Shown piece after piece: positions 22,878 through 30,870 of a stretch of 40,374 bases of DNA. The position numbers and the translations under genes were made by a program. This DNA comes from Acidobacteriota bacterium. GTDB taxonomy: Bacteria > Acidobacteriota > Vicinamibacteria > Vicinamibacterales > UBA2999. The stretch is taken from NCBI GenBank assembly GCA_020851325.1, contig JADZCY010000087.1, positions 1 to 40,374 of the forward strand. The letters run 5' to 3'. The stretch's first letter is position 1. Every line of letters begins with the position of its first letter. The notes under the pieces were generated by a model. The model searched no databases. It was not told the origin of the DNA and saw only the letters and a list, made by a program, of their open reading frames with translations.

Positions 22878-24425
22878 ATGATCAGTCGCGAGCGCCTCGT
22901 CATCCTCACACTGGTGGTGACGGCGCTCGCGCCGATGGCCTGCGCCAGCCGCGGCAGCGCGCCCGCGGCGCCGCCCTCTTCTCCAGCGCCGGCCGCGGTC
23001 GAACCGTCATCCGCCGCGCCCACGGCTCCACCGCGCGCCTCGCTTGCCGATCGACTCGCGCCCATCTTCACCGCCGCGCCTGTGGCACACGCGCAACTCG
23101 GCGTGCTCGTGCGATCGCTCGCCACCGGCGACACGCTCTACGCCTTGAACGAGCAGCGCATGATGGTGCCGGCGTCGAACATGAAGGTACTCACCGTCGC
23201 CGCCGCCGCGCGCGCGCTCGGCTGGGACCACCGTTTTGTCACGCGCATCGTCGCCACCGGACCGCTGCTGCCCAACGGTACCCTCGACGGCAATCTTGTC
23301 GTCGTCGGATCCGGCGACCCGACGATCAACCCGCGTCATCCGGAGCGGTGGGGCGCGCTCGACGACTGGGCGGCCGCGCTCAGGGCACGCGGCATCAAGG
23401 TGGTGAGCGGGCACCTGATCGGCGACGACAACGCCTTCAGCGAGCCGGGCTGGGGGTCGGGCTGGTCGTGGGACGACCTGTCAGCGGGATACGGCGCGCA
23501 GATCGGCGCGCTGCAGTATCACGAGAACCAGGTGGAGATTGCCGTTGGTCCCGGTCTCGAACCCGGCGCCCGCGCCATCGTCAGCGTGTCGCCGGCGGGG
23601 CACGGATTGCTGGTCGAGAACCGCGCGAACACCGTGGGCAGCGAAGTGCCGACACGGGTGAGCATCGAGCGACGGCCCGGCGAGACGCTGCTGACGATCA
23701 ACGGACAGATTGCCACCGGTGCGGCGCCGCGCACGCTGCTGGCGTCAGTGGACAACCCGACGCGCCTGTTCGTGGAGGCGTTCCGCGAAGCGCTGAACCG
23801 CAAGGGTATCTTCGTCGCCGGTTCGGCGCTGGATGTCGACGAGTTGCCGTCGCCGCCGGACCTGGCGGGCGCGGATACGCTGATCGCCGATCAGTCGCCG
23901 CCGCTGTCGGCGATCATCGACCCGCTGCTGCGTCACAGCCGCAACGAGTACGCGGAAACGCTGCTGTGGGCGTTGTCGCCGGCGGACGCGCCAGCGAGCG
24001 AAGCCGCGGGCCTCGGAGGCCTGCGCGACGTGCTCACCGAACTCGGCGTCGACGCGTCGCTCTATCGCGCCTTCGACGGCTCCGGGTTGTCGCGCTACGA
24101 CATGGTCACGCCCGAATCGCTCGTGCGCACGCTGACGGCGGTGTGGAACGACCCGGTGCTGCGCGATCCTTTCCGCGCCGCGCTGCCGGTGACTGGTCAG
24201 CCGGGCACGCTGGAGCGCAACCTGAAAGGCACGCCCGGCGAAGGGCGCGTGTGGGCCAAGACCGGGTCGATGTTCAACATCCGGGCGCTCTCCGGCTACG
24301 CGACGACGGTGGACGGCGAACCGATCGTCTTCGCGTTCATCGCCAACAACTACACCGTGCCGTCAGCCGCGATCGAGTCGATGATGGACGACGCGCTCCT
24401 CGCGATCGTCACCGAGCGGCGCTGA
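22878..24425 (+). CDS. dacB: D-Ala-D-Ala carboxypeptidase, PBP4/DacB (S13) family
   Basis: Predicted 515-aa penicillin-binding protein. The three active-site motifs are present: SNMK at residues 100-103 in VPASNMKVL, SRN in HSRNEYAETLL, and KTG in WAKTGSMFN. A lipobox-like LAPMAC at Cys22 suggests a lipoprotein, followed by a Pro/Ala-rich tether (about residues 27-52). The long insert between SxxK and SxN is normal for S13 enzymes. The enzyme trims or opens peptidoglycan cross-links in the periplasm. It begins five bases after the DUF4340 stop and is likely last in the ABC operon, which hints that the transporter has to do with the cell wall. Confidence 0.93.
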   Translation: MISRERLVILTLVVTALAPMACASRGSAPAAPPSSPAPAAVEPSSAAPTAPPRASLADRLAPIFTAAPVAHAQLGVLVRSLATGDTLYALNEQRMMVPASNMKVLTVAAAARALGWDHRFVTRIVATGPLLPNGTLDGNLVVVGSGDPTINPRHPERWGALDDWAAALRARGIKVVSGHLIGDDNAFSEPGWGSGWSWDDLSAGYGAQIGALQYHENQVEIAVGPGLEPGARAIVSVSPAGHGLLVENRANTVGSEVPTRVSIERRPGETLLTINGQIATGAAPRTLLASVDNPTRLFVEAFREALNRKGIFVAGSALDVDELPSPPDLAGADTLIADQSPPLSAIIDPLLRHSRNEYAETLLWALSPADAPASEAAGLGGLRDVLTELGVDASLYRAFDGSGLSRYDMVTPESLVRTLTAVWNDPVLRDPFRAALPVTGQPGTLERNLKGTPGEGRVWAKTGSMFNIRALSGYATTVDGEPIVFAFIANNYTVPSAAIESMMDDALLAIVTERR

Positions 24426-24448
24426 GTCGCGACGGCAGGTGGAGCGAC

Positions 24449-24462
24449 GGGACTTCAGTCCC
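24449..24462 (+). terminator. small hairpin after dacB
   Basis: GGGAC and GTCCC enclose TTCA, a perfect five-pair stem between the dacB stop and the convergent parE stop. No U-run follows, so the terminator call is tentative. It could also be one arm of a short dispersed repeat. Confidence 0.4.
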
Positions 24463-24500
24463 ATTGAATGCCCCGGCAAGGCAGCTGACCGCAACAAACG

Positions 24501-24821
24501 TCACCGGTCGGTGTCGCGGTCGGTTTGAGGTCCGAGATGACGCTGGTAATCCATCCGGTCGTGGAGCACGCGAACGACCAGGATGCGCATCTGCTCGGCC
24601 TCGAAGAAGACGCTGTGACGACCGCTGGTGGCCATCTGCAAGCCGGGTCGGATGTCATCGCGATTGCGGCCGGTGATTGTGCCGGCGCGAAGACCTTTCA
24701 TGGTGTCCCGCAAAGCCGCCATGTACTGGGCGGTGCGATCGGGACCCCAAGTCTTCTGTGAATAGCGGCGTATCGACTTCAGATCCGCGCGGGCAATATC
24801 CGTGAGATCGAGATGCTTCAC
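24501..24821 (-). CDS. parE: ParE/RelE family toxin
   Basis: Predicted 106-aa toxin of the ParE/RelE fold. Family segments seen: LTDIARADLKSIRRYSQKTWGPDRTAQYMAAL at the start, GRNRDDIRPGLQM in the middle and HSVFFEAEQMRILVVRVLHDRMDYQRH at the end, the typical ParE C-terminal strand with the Arg in VRVLH. ParE toxins poison gyrase; RelE toxins cut mRNA. The FFEAEQ and VLHDRMD pattern favours ParE. The GTG start overlaps the parD stop by four bases (GTGA), the normal antitoxin-first arrangement. The last 15 residues are a hydrophilic tail. Confidence 0.88.
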   Translation of the reverse strand: MKHLDLTDIARADLKSIRRYSQKTWGPDRTAQYMAALRDTMKGLRAGTITGRNRDDIRPGLQMATSGRHSVFFEAEQMRILVVRVLHDRMDYQRHLGPQTDRDTDR

Positions 24822-25066
24822 AGCTCGGCGAAGAGGGCGTCGATCTGATCGTCGTTCTCGAGTCGCATCACTCTGCCCGCGGCGGCGTCGGCGTAACCCC
24901 TCTCAATGGCGTCCTCGAGGCGAGAGCGCTTGATCTCGGCGACCTCGTCGCGCGCCTGCATCAGGCGGAGCGCGTCCGCCACGACCTCATCCTCGGTGCT
25001 GTAGTCGCCTTCGTCGACCTTGCGGCGAACCAACGCCTCGAGACTCTTGGGGATGGTGATGTCCAT
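24818..25066 (-). CDS. parD: ParD/CopG family antitoxin
   Basis: Predicted 82-aa antitoxin. The N-terminus (MDITIPKSLEALVRRKVDEGDYSTEDEVVADALRLMQAR) is a ribbon-helix-helix DNA-binding domain of the ParD type. The C-terminal half (EIKRSRLEDAIERGYADAAAGR and the acidic end DQIDALFAEL) would wrap the toxin. GAGGAG at 25074-25079 is a Shine-Dalgarno with 7-base spacing. A palindrome over the likely -10 box upstream fits autoregulation by the ParDE complex. Chromosomal pair with no plasmid or phage genes nearby. Confidence 0.9.
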   Translation of the reverse strand: MDITIPKSLEALVRRKVDEGDYSTEDEVVADALRLMQARDEVAEIKRSRLEDAIERGYADAAAGRVMRLENDDQIDALFAEL

Positions 25067-25081
25067 TGCCGCGCTCCTCAG

Positions 25082-25099
25082 GGGACGATAGCACGTCCC
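25082..25099. promoter_or_regulatory. palindromic operator candidate for parDE
   Basis: GGGACG (25082-25087) and CGTCCC (25094-25099) are perfect inverted halves with a 6-base gap. On the reverse strand the left half overlaps TATCGT (25090-25085), a possible -10 box for parD. An operator over the promoter is typical of ribbon-helix-helix antitoxins. Confidence 0.5.
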
Positions 25100-25181
25100 T
25101 CATCGGGGCATCGAGTCCGACTCGTGCTCGTAACAGGTCTCCTGCCCGACGATGATGCCCGGCGGGGACTGAGGGTTCACA

Positions 25182-25240
25182 CTCCCGCGGGATGGGTCCG
25201 TCCCGAACACTCCGCCGTCCCGGGAGCGATGGCGCTCCCG
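25182..25240 (+). repeat. TCCCG ladder element, copy 3
   Basis: CTCCCG at 25182, GTCCCG at 25200 and 25217, and CTCCCG at 25235 have steps of 18, 17 and 18 bases, nearly the same as copies at 15307 and 17210. The last box continues GGCA. It lies between the ankyrin stop and the parD operator. Confidence 0.6.
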
Positions 25241-25253
25241 GCAGCGACGTCGC

Positions 25254-26933
25254 CTAACAACTCACGCACTTGTGGTTGTTCACCGCGCCGAGCTTCTCGA
25301 GCAGCGCGATCGTCTCCGGATACGGTTGCGTGCGCTGCACGGGGCCGTTGGCCATGTCCACCGTCGTCTGGCCGGAACGATTGACGCGCGTGACGTCGGC
25401 GCCTTTCGAGACCAGGTACTGAATCATCTCGGTGTCGCCACGCGCCGCGGCGTGGTGCACGGCCGTGTTGCCATCGGCGTCGCGGGCGTTGACGTCGGCG
25501 CCAATCTCCTCGACGAGAAACCTCACCGCCGGGAGCATGCCGGTGGGCGCGTAGTGGTGCGAGTTGGCGGCGAAGCCGAAGCCATAGCCGACACCCGCGG
25601 CCGCCTGCAGCGGCGTGACGTTCGGGCCACCGACGGGAACCGGCGGCAGGCCGCTCCTGTCGGCGCCACCGCCTTCACCGCCGAAGCGGCGCGACATCGG
25701 CTTCATCGTCGAGACGCTCCCGTCGGCGCCGGCCGCCAGCAGCAGCTTCATGGCGTCGATGTCGGCAGCGTACGCAGCGCGCCAGAACGGCGTGGCGCCA
25801 ATCTCGTCGACGCTCGACTGATCGAAGTTGTAGCTCGAGTACCACACCTTCTTCTTCACGCGCGCGTTCGGATCGGCGCCCTTCGCGATCAGCAACTGCA
25901 TCATCTCGAGATAGCCGACCTTCTGCTGCAGATGCGCGCGCGGCTGCGGATAGGCGGCAATCGGCGCCCACTGCACATTGAGCGTCGCGTAGAGCGGCGA
26001 CACACCGGCGTCGCTCACCATTGACGCGTCGGCGCCGTGCTGCAGCAGATACGCGGCGATGTCGAAGTGGCCGTTGATGATCGCCACCAGCAGCGGCGTC
26101 GCCTTGTCGCCGGGGCTCGGCGCGTCCACCGCGACGCCACCGGCGACGAGCGCCGTGACGGCACGCGCGGCGCCCTGCCGTGCCGCGAAGTGCAGCGCCG
26201 TCAAGCCACCCTGCGCGCCGATCAACTCGTTGTAGCGATACGGGCGCGTCAGCCCGGCCACCTGATTGCGCTCGGCCTCCGACGGCACGTTCTGCCGGAT
26301 CTGTCCCTGCAGCGGATCGGCTTCCACCGCCTGCGTCAGCTTGTTGAGGTCCACCACCTTCGACGCCACCACCGCATCCGCGCCCTTCGCCAGCAGCAGC
26401 GTGACGACGTCGGCCCGGTTCAAGCCGGCGGCAATCATCAGCGCCGTCTGACCGTTGGCGCGTTCGGCGGCATTGATGTCGGCGCCGTTCTCGAGCAACC
26501 GCGTGACGGTGTCGGTGCTACCGGCACGCGCCGCGAACATCAGCGGCGATGCGCCGGTGGCCGTGCGCTCGTCGACCGCGGCGCCGGCGGCAATCAGCGC
26601 CGCCACCGTCGCTGCGTGTCCGCCCTGGCTGGCCAGGTGCAGCGGCATGTAGCCGCCAAGTCGTGTTGTTGCTTTCGCGTTGGCGCCGGCCGCCAGCAGC
26701 ATCTGCACGAGATCGGCGCGACCGGCCTGCGCCGCCCAATGCAGCGCCGTCATGCCATCGCCCTGCGCCTCGTTGACGTCTTCGCCCTTCTTGAGCAGCG
26801 CGCGCACGGCTTCCACATCACCGGACCGCGCCGCCTCGGCCACCGTCACATCGTCCGATGCGTGCAGACCGGCGGCGACACACGTGGCCAGCAGTGCCGC
26901 ACACAACGAACGGCCGAACCTGCCGCGGCGCAT
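25254..26933 (-). CDS. exported ankyrin-repeat protein
   Basis: Predicted 559-aa protein with a signal peptide (about residues 9-25, SLCAALLATCVAAGLHAS) followed by some ten ankyrin repeats, for example MTALHWAAQAGRADLVQMLLAAGAN, ASPLMFAARAGSTDTVTRLLENGAD and TAVHHAAARGDTEMIQYLVSKGAD. An insert (about residues 210-250) and a Gly-rich loop (GGEGGGADRSG, near residue 420) interrupt the stack. The end reads HKCVSC. It is predicted to act outside the cytoplasm, probably as a binding scaffold. ATG 26933 overlaps the stop of the DUF1552 gene (TGATG), so the two are translationally linked. Confidence 0.9.
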   Translation of the reverse strand: MRRGRFGRSLCAALLATCVAAGLHASDDVTVAEAARSGDVEAVRALLKKGEDVNEAQGDGMTALHWAAQAGRADLVQMLLAAGANAKATTRLGGYMPLHLASQGGHAATVAALIAAGAAVDERTATGASPLMFAARAGSTDTVTRLLENGADINAAERANGQTALMIAAGLNRADVVTLLLAKGADAVVASKVVDLNKLTQAVEADPLQGQIRQNVPSEAERNQVAGLTRPYRYNELIGAQGGLTALHFAARQGAARAVTALVAGGVAVDAPSPGDKATPLLVAIINGHFDIAAYLLQHGADASMVSDAGVSPLYATLNVQWAPIAAYPQPRAHLQQKVGYLEMMQLLIAKGADPNARVKKKVWYSSYNFDQSSVDEIGATPFWRAAYAADIDAMKLLLAAGADGSVSTMKPMSRRFGGEGGGADRSGLPPVPVGGPNVTPLQAAAGVGYGFGFAANSHHYAPTGMLPAVRFLVEEIGADVNARDADGNTAVHHAAARGDTEMIQYLVSKGADVTRVNRSGQTTVDMANGPVQRTQPYPETIALLEKLGAVNNHKCVSC

Positions 26934-28336
26934 CACCGCGCCTCCGCGCTGGAGGCGACGCCAGGCGCGTTCAGGTCCATCGCCTGCGTGCTGTCGCCGA
27001 AGTTCGCGATGTCCACGTTCAGGCCTTGCAGCGTCCACAGCATGGCGTTGGCCATCGGCGTGCCATCCGCGGCGCGCACATGCATGTTGCCCTTCAGCAG
27101 TCCGCCGGCGTGGCCGAGCATGATCAGCGGGCAGCGCTTGTGGTTGTGGACGTTCGAATTGCCCATCGACGAGCCGTACATCACCAGCGTGTTGTCGAGC
27201 AGCGTGCCGTCGCCGTCCGGCGTGCTCTTCAGCCGCTCGATGAGATGCGGCAGCAGGCTCACGTGGTAGGTGTTGATCTTCTGGAAGTCGGTGATGCGGT
27301 CGTCGCGATCGAGGTGATGCGACGCCGTGTGGAACGCCGTCGGCGATCCGCTCGGCTTGAAGACGCGGTTCGACACGTCGCGCGACAGCTTGAACGAGAA
27401 GATGCGCGTCACGTCCGACGCCAGCGCCACGGCCTGCAGGTCCGACATCAGCTTGACGTGCTCTTCGAAGTCGTCCGGCACGCCCACCGGAGCATCCGGC
27501 AGCTCACGGGGTTCCCCAGACGTGTTCGACACTTCCACCTTCTGGATACGCCGCTCGATCTCGCGCACGTCGTCGAGATAGTCCGACAGCCGCGCCTGAT
27601 CCGCCGGGCTCAACTTGCGCTTGAGGTCGTTCACCGAGTCGGTGACCCAGTCGAGGATGCTCTTGTCGTCGGCCCGCCGCACGCGCCGCGCCTCGGGCGT
27701 GGCGCCGACGCCGAAGAGCTGATCGAACACCGCCCGCGGATCGCGAATCATCGGCATCGGGTCGGTGGGCGAGGCCCAGCTGATCGTGTCGGTGTAGACG
27801 CACGAGTAGTTGTAGGAACAGCCGCCGGCCTGGTCGACGTTCTCGATGCACAGCTGCATCGAGGGGATCGGCGTCTCCTGGCCATACGCCTGCGCGTAGA
27901 TCTGATCGAAGGAGGTGCCGGCGAAGACGTCCGAGCCCTGCGTCTGCTTCGGCCGCGCCTGCGTCAGGAACACCGCCGCCGATCGGAAGTGATCGGCGCC
28001 AATCTCCGGCGGCAGGAAGGCTTCGGCATTGCGGCAGTCGGTGTTGCTGACGATGGTCAGATAGTCCCGGTAGGGCTCGAGCGCCTTCAGGCTGCTCGGT
28101 GACAGATCGAAGGCACTGCCGGTCGCAGCCGGTGCCCACATGTTCTGCTTGATGCCGAAGACGGTGCTGCCGGCGGCGCCGTGCACCATTTCAATGGCAA
28201 TCAGACGCACGGGCGCCTTGCGGGCCTGCGCCGACGCACCGGCGGGTCGCATCGCGTCGAGAAACGGCAGCGCGATGGAAGCGCCGATGCCGCGCAGCAT
28301 CGTGCGTCGCGAGAGGTGCTGTTGAGTGATGAACAT
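26933..28336 (-). CDS. DUF1552 family Tat-exported protein
   Basis: Predicted 467-aa protein. A twin-arginine signal lies at the N-terminus (SRRTMLRGIGASIALPFLDAM), so it is exported folded. The rest matches DUF1552, with family segments SPSSLKALEPYRDYLTIVSNTD, FAGTSFDQIYAQ, SILDWVTDSVNDLKRKL and GSSMGNSNVHNHKRCPLIMLGHAGGLLKG near the end. DUF1552 proteins are abundant in Planctomycetes and Acidobacteria next to DUF1592 genes; sequence features recall the DUF1501 sulfatase-like group, but no function has been shown. It starts nine bases after the DUF1592 stop and overlaps the ankyrin gene. Confidence 0.92.
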   Translation of the reverse strand: MFITQQHLSRRTMLRGIGASIALPFLDAMRPAGASAQARKAPVRLIAIEMVHGAAGSTVFGIKQNMWAPAATGSAFDLSPSSLKALEPYRDYLTIVSNTDCRNAEAFLPPEIGADHFRSAAVFLTQARPKQTQGSDVFAGTSFDQIYAQAYGQETPIPSMQLCIENVDQAGGCSYNYSCVYTDTISWASPTDPMPMIRDPRAVFDQLFGVGATPEARRVRRADDKSILDWVTDSVNDLKRKLSPADQARLSDYLDDVREIERRIQKVEVSNTSGEPRELPDAPVGVPDDFEEHVKLMSDLQAVALASDVTRIFSFKLSRDVSNRVFKPSGSPTAFHTASHHLDRDDRITDFQKINTYHVSLLPHLIERLKSTPDGDGTLLDNTLVMYGSSMGNSNVHNHKRCPLIMLGHAGGLLKGNMHVRAADGTPMANAMLWTLQGLNVDIANFGDSTQAMDLNAPGVASSAEAR

Positions 28337-28345
28337 GATGGCTCC

Positions 28346-30775
28346 CTATCGCGGCTCGCCAGCCAGCGTCGTGGTGGCGGCGTCCTTCATCGGCACACGG
28401 GCTTTCTGGAACGCGGGACTGGCGATGACGCCGTCCACGAACGCACTGATGCGGTAATCCTTGGCCGCCGCGTCGTGGATGATGCGGCGCACGGTGGCCA
28501 TGTCGGCCGGTTCGACACGGCGACCGATGGCGTAGGTCATGAGGCTCTGCGTGAAGCTGAGCAGGAAGACGTCCTTGCGGCGCAGCACTGCGGCGCGCAG
28601 ACCCGCCGGACCATCGATCGACGACCCGTCATACAGCGTGCCCGCGGGATCCACCGCGGCGCCGCCGTCCTTGGCGCGCCAGCGACCGGTCGCATCGTAG
28701 TTTTCGAGCGCCAGGCCGAGCGGATCGATCACGCGATGGCACGAGTTGCACGCCGGGTTGGCACGGTGCTGTTCCATGCGCTCACGCACCGACAACTGCC
28801 GGCCGCTCGCACTGGTGCCCTTCGTCTCCTCGAGCGCCGGGACGTTCGGCGGCGGCGCCGGCGGCGGCGTGCCGAGCAGCACTTCCATCACCCACTTGCC
28901 GCGCATCACCGGCGACGTGCGATCCGCGATCGAGGTCAGCGTGAGGATCGATCCATGACCAAGGATGCCGCGACGCTCTTCGGGTACCGAGACGCGGCGG
29001 AACTGCGACCCGCTGACGTTCGGGATGCCGTAGTGCCGCGCCACGCGATCGTTGACGAACGTGTAGTCGGCGGTGAGGAAATCGAGCAGGCTGCGATCCT
29101 CGCGGACGAGGCTTTCGAAGAAGAGTTCCGTCTCGCGCTTCAGTGCCAGCGACAGCGTCTGGTCGGCGTACGGATACAGGATGGGATCCGGCGTCGTGCG
29201 CTCGAGGTCCTGCAGACGCAGCCACTGCGAGGCAAAGCGCGTGGCAAGCGCGTCGCCGCGTCCATCCGCCAGCATGCGGCGGGTCTGTTTCGCCAGCACG
29301 GCCGGCGCGCTCAGGCGGCCCTGGCCGGCCAGGGTCAGCAACTCTTCATCCGGTCCACCGCCCCACAGGAAGAACGACAGGCGCGACGCGAGTTCGTAAT
29401 CGCCCAGTCGATACGCCCCTGCCGCGTTGAGCGGCGTCTCTTCGACGCGGAACAGGAACTGCGGGCTTGCCAGAATCGCCTCGAGTGCCTTGGTCACGCC
29501 GTACTCGAAATTCCGCGTGTCGCGTCCCCTCGCGTAGAAGGCCATCAGCCGATCGAAGTCCTTCTCGCTCACCGGCCGCCGGAACGCCAGCGTCGCCAGG
29601 CGACGAACGATGCTCGACGCGCACACACCTTCTTCGGCGGGCGCCGTCGGCCGGCAGGTGAACACCATCCGCCGGCTCGGCGTATCCGACACGCCGGTCA
29701 CGCGGTGCGGTCCGACGATGCTGAGGCTGCGAAGGTGCGGCAGCGTCGTGATGCCGTAGGCCGTGCCGATCTCGGTGTCGGCCATCGTGTGATCGATCGG
29801 CGCGATCAGATCGTTGATCAGCCCCTCGAACTGCTGGAGGAACGCCGCGGTGACGCGGTGCGTGCCGGCCCGCACGTGAATGGGCACCGACTTGATCGTC
29901 AGGCCGGTCTTCTCTTCGCTCATGCGCGGGTCGATGTCGAAGATCGCCACGCGGGCGCCGTCGACCGACACTTCGATCTTCTCGTTGGCCGACGTGCTGC
30001 CGTAGAGCAGGCCGAGCGGCTCGGCGTAGAAGTCCATGCTGAAGACGTAGTCGCCGTCGGCCGGGAAGGTGTGCTCCACCGAAACGCCGCCGCGCGTGCC
30101 GAGCGGCGCGCCGTCGACGCGCTCCACTTGCGACGCGGTCTTCGGCAGCTTGAACGTCGCCTGCGTCGCCGAACTGTCGGGATCGCCAATCGCCAGCGCC
30201 GCCACGCGACTGGCCGCGCGCAGGTAGCCCTCCATCAACGTCGGCGAGAACGTCTGCACGTCAGCGACGTTGTCGAAGCCGTTGCTGATGGTGTCGGGCG
30301 GGAGGAACGCGGACACATCGACGTCGAGGCCAACCAGTTGCCGGACGGCGCGCGTGTATTCGGCGCGGTTCAACCGCTGGAACGGACGCCAGCCGGGATC
30401 GATCACGGTACCGGTGGCGGCGTCCATGCGCGTCTCGAGCGACGTCGCCAGACGCGTCAGTTCGGTTTCCGCGGGACGCTTGGCCCCGGCCGGCGGCATC
30501 ATCCCGGCGCGCAACTTGCGGATGACCTTCTCGGTCGTCTCACGCTCGTCGTCTGCCTTCGCTGGCGTCCAGCCCTGGAGCGACAAGCCGCCCGCCTTGG
30601 CGCGATCGCTGTGGCAACCGGCGCAGTACTGCGTGACCATCTCGGCCTGCGCCGTGGCGGTCAGACTCACGGAATGCGACACCGCGGGCTTCGGCGGGGT
30701 CGTCGCCTGCTCGCGGGCCGCGAGGCTCAGCCCCAATCCGGACACGACGAGCGCCGTCGTCACAAGGTATTTCAT
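28346..30775 (-). CDS. DUF1592 family cytochrome c-like protein (DUF1587/1592/1588/1585)
   Basis: Predicted 809-aa exported protein. A signal peptide (KYLVTTALVVSGLGLSLAA) precedes a planctomycete-type cytochrome domain with CAGCH at residues 51-55. The DUF1587 part (RPFQRLNRAEYTRAVRQLVGLDVD), DUF1595/1592 (RPVSEKDFDRLMAFY; SPQFLFRVE; ELASRLSFFLWG), DUF1588 (RRGILGHGSILTLTSIADRTSPVMRGKWVMEVLLG) and DUF1585 follow in the usual order. A second heme motif CNSCH is at 676-680. Two covalently bound hemes are therefore expected, pointing to periplasmic redox work on an unknown substrate. ATG 30775 is chosen over a much longer frame because of the signal peptide and AGGGGA upstream. Confidence 0.93.
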   Translation of the reverse strand: MKYLVTTALVVSGLGLSLAAREQATTPPKPAVSHSVSLTATAQAEMVTQYCAGCHSDRAKAGGLSLQGWTPAKADDERETTEKVIRKLRAGMMPPAGAKRPAETELTRLATSLETRMDAATGTVIDPGWRPFQRLNRAEYTRAVRQLVGLDVDVSAFLPPDTISNGFDNVADVQTFSPTLMEGYLRAASRVAALAIGDPDSSATQATFKLPKTASQVERVDGAPLGTRGGVSVEHTFPADGDYVFSMDFYAEPLGLLYGSTSANEKIEVSVDGARVAIFDIDPRMSEEKTGLTIKSVPIHVRAGTHRVTAAFLQQFEGLINDLIAPIDHTMADTEIGTAYGITTLPHLRSLSIVGPHRVTGVSDTPSRRMVFTCRPTAPAEEGVCASSIVRRLATLAFRRPVSEKDFDRLMAFYARGRDTRNFEYGVTKALEAILASPQFLFRVEETPLNAAGAYRLGDYELASRLSFFLWGGGPDEELLTLAGQGRLSAPAVLAKQTRRMLADGRGDALATRFASQWLRLQDLERTTPDPILYPYADQTLSLALKRETELFFESLVREDRSLLDFLTADYTFVNDRVARHYGIPNVSGSQFRRVSVPEERRGILGHGSILTLTSIADRTSPVMRGKWVMEVLLGTPPPAPPPNVPALEETKGTSASGRQLSVRERMEQHRANPACNSCHRVIDPLGLALENYDATGRWRAKDGGAAVDPAGTLYDGSSIDGPAGLRAAVLRRKDVFLLSFTQSLMTYAIGRRVEPADMATVRRIIHDAAAKDYRISAFVDGVIASPAFQKARVPMKDAATTTLAGEPR

Positions 30776-30802
30776 GTAGTGGTCCCCTGACGCGATCGAG
30801 GA

Positions 30803-30808
30803 AGTATA
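30803..30808 (-). promoter_or_regulatory. -10 box (TATACT) upstream of the DUF1592 gene
   Basis: TATACT on the reverse strand lies 27 bases before ATG 30775, leaving room for a short leader with the AGGGGA ribosome site. No good -35 is visible 17 bases upstream. It would start a separate transcript for the DUF1592-DUF1552-ankyrin unit within the 95-base gap after the YeiH gene. Confidence 0.45.
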
Positions 30809-30870
30809 GACGCAGAGGGGCCGCGGCGCCCGGCGTTCTCGGCCGTGGCCGCGCCGCAGCGTGCAACCCG

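Noticed and set aside
19775-23134. 1119-residue open frame on the reverse strand across the ABC operon
   Set aside because: It is antisense to the GldG-like and DUF4340 genes, is Arg/His-rich without domain motifs, and reflects the GC-rich codon use of the true genes.
28181-30790. 869-residue + strand frame over the DUF1592 gene
   Set aside because: It has no recognisable domains, is very rich in Arg and His, and is the shadow of the reverse-strand gene.
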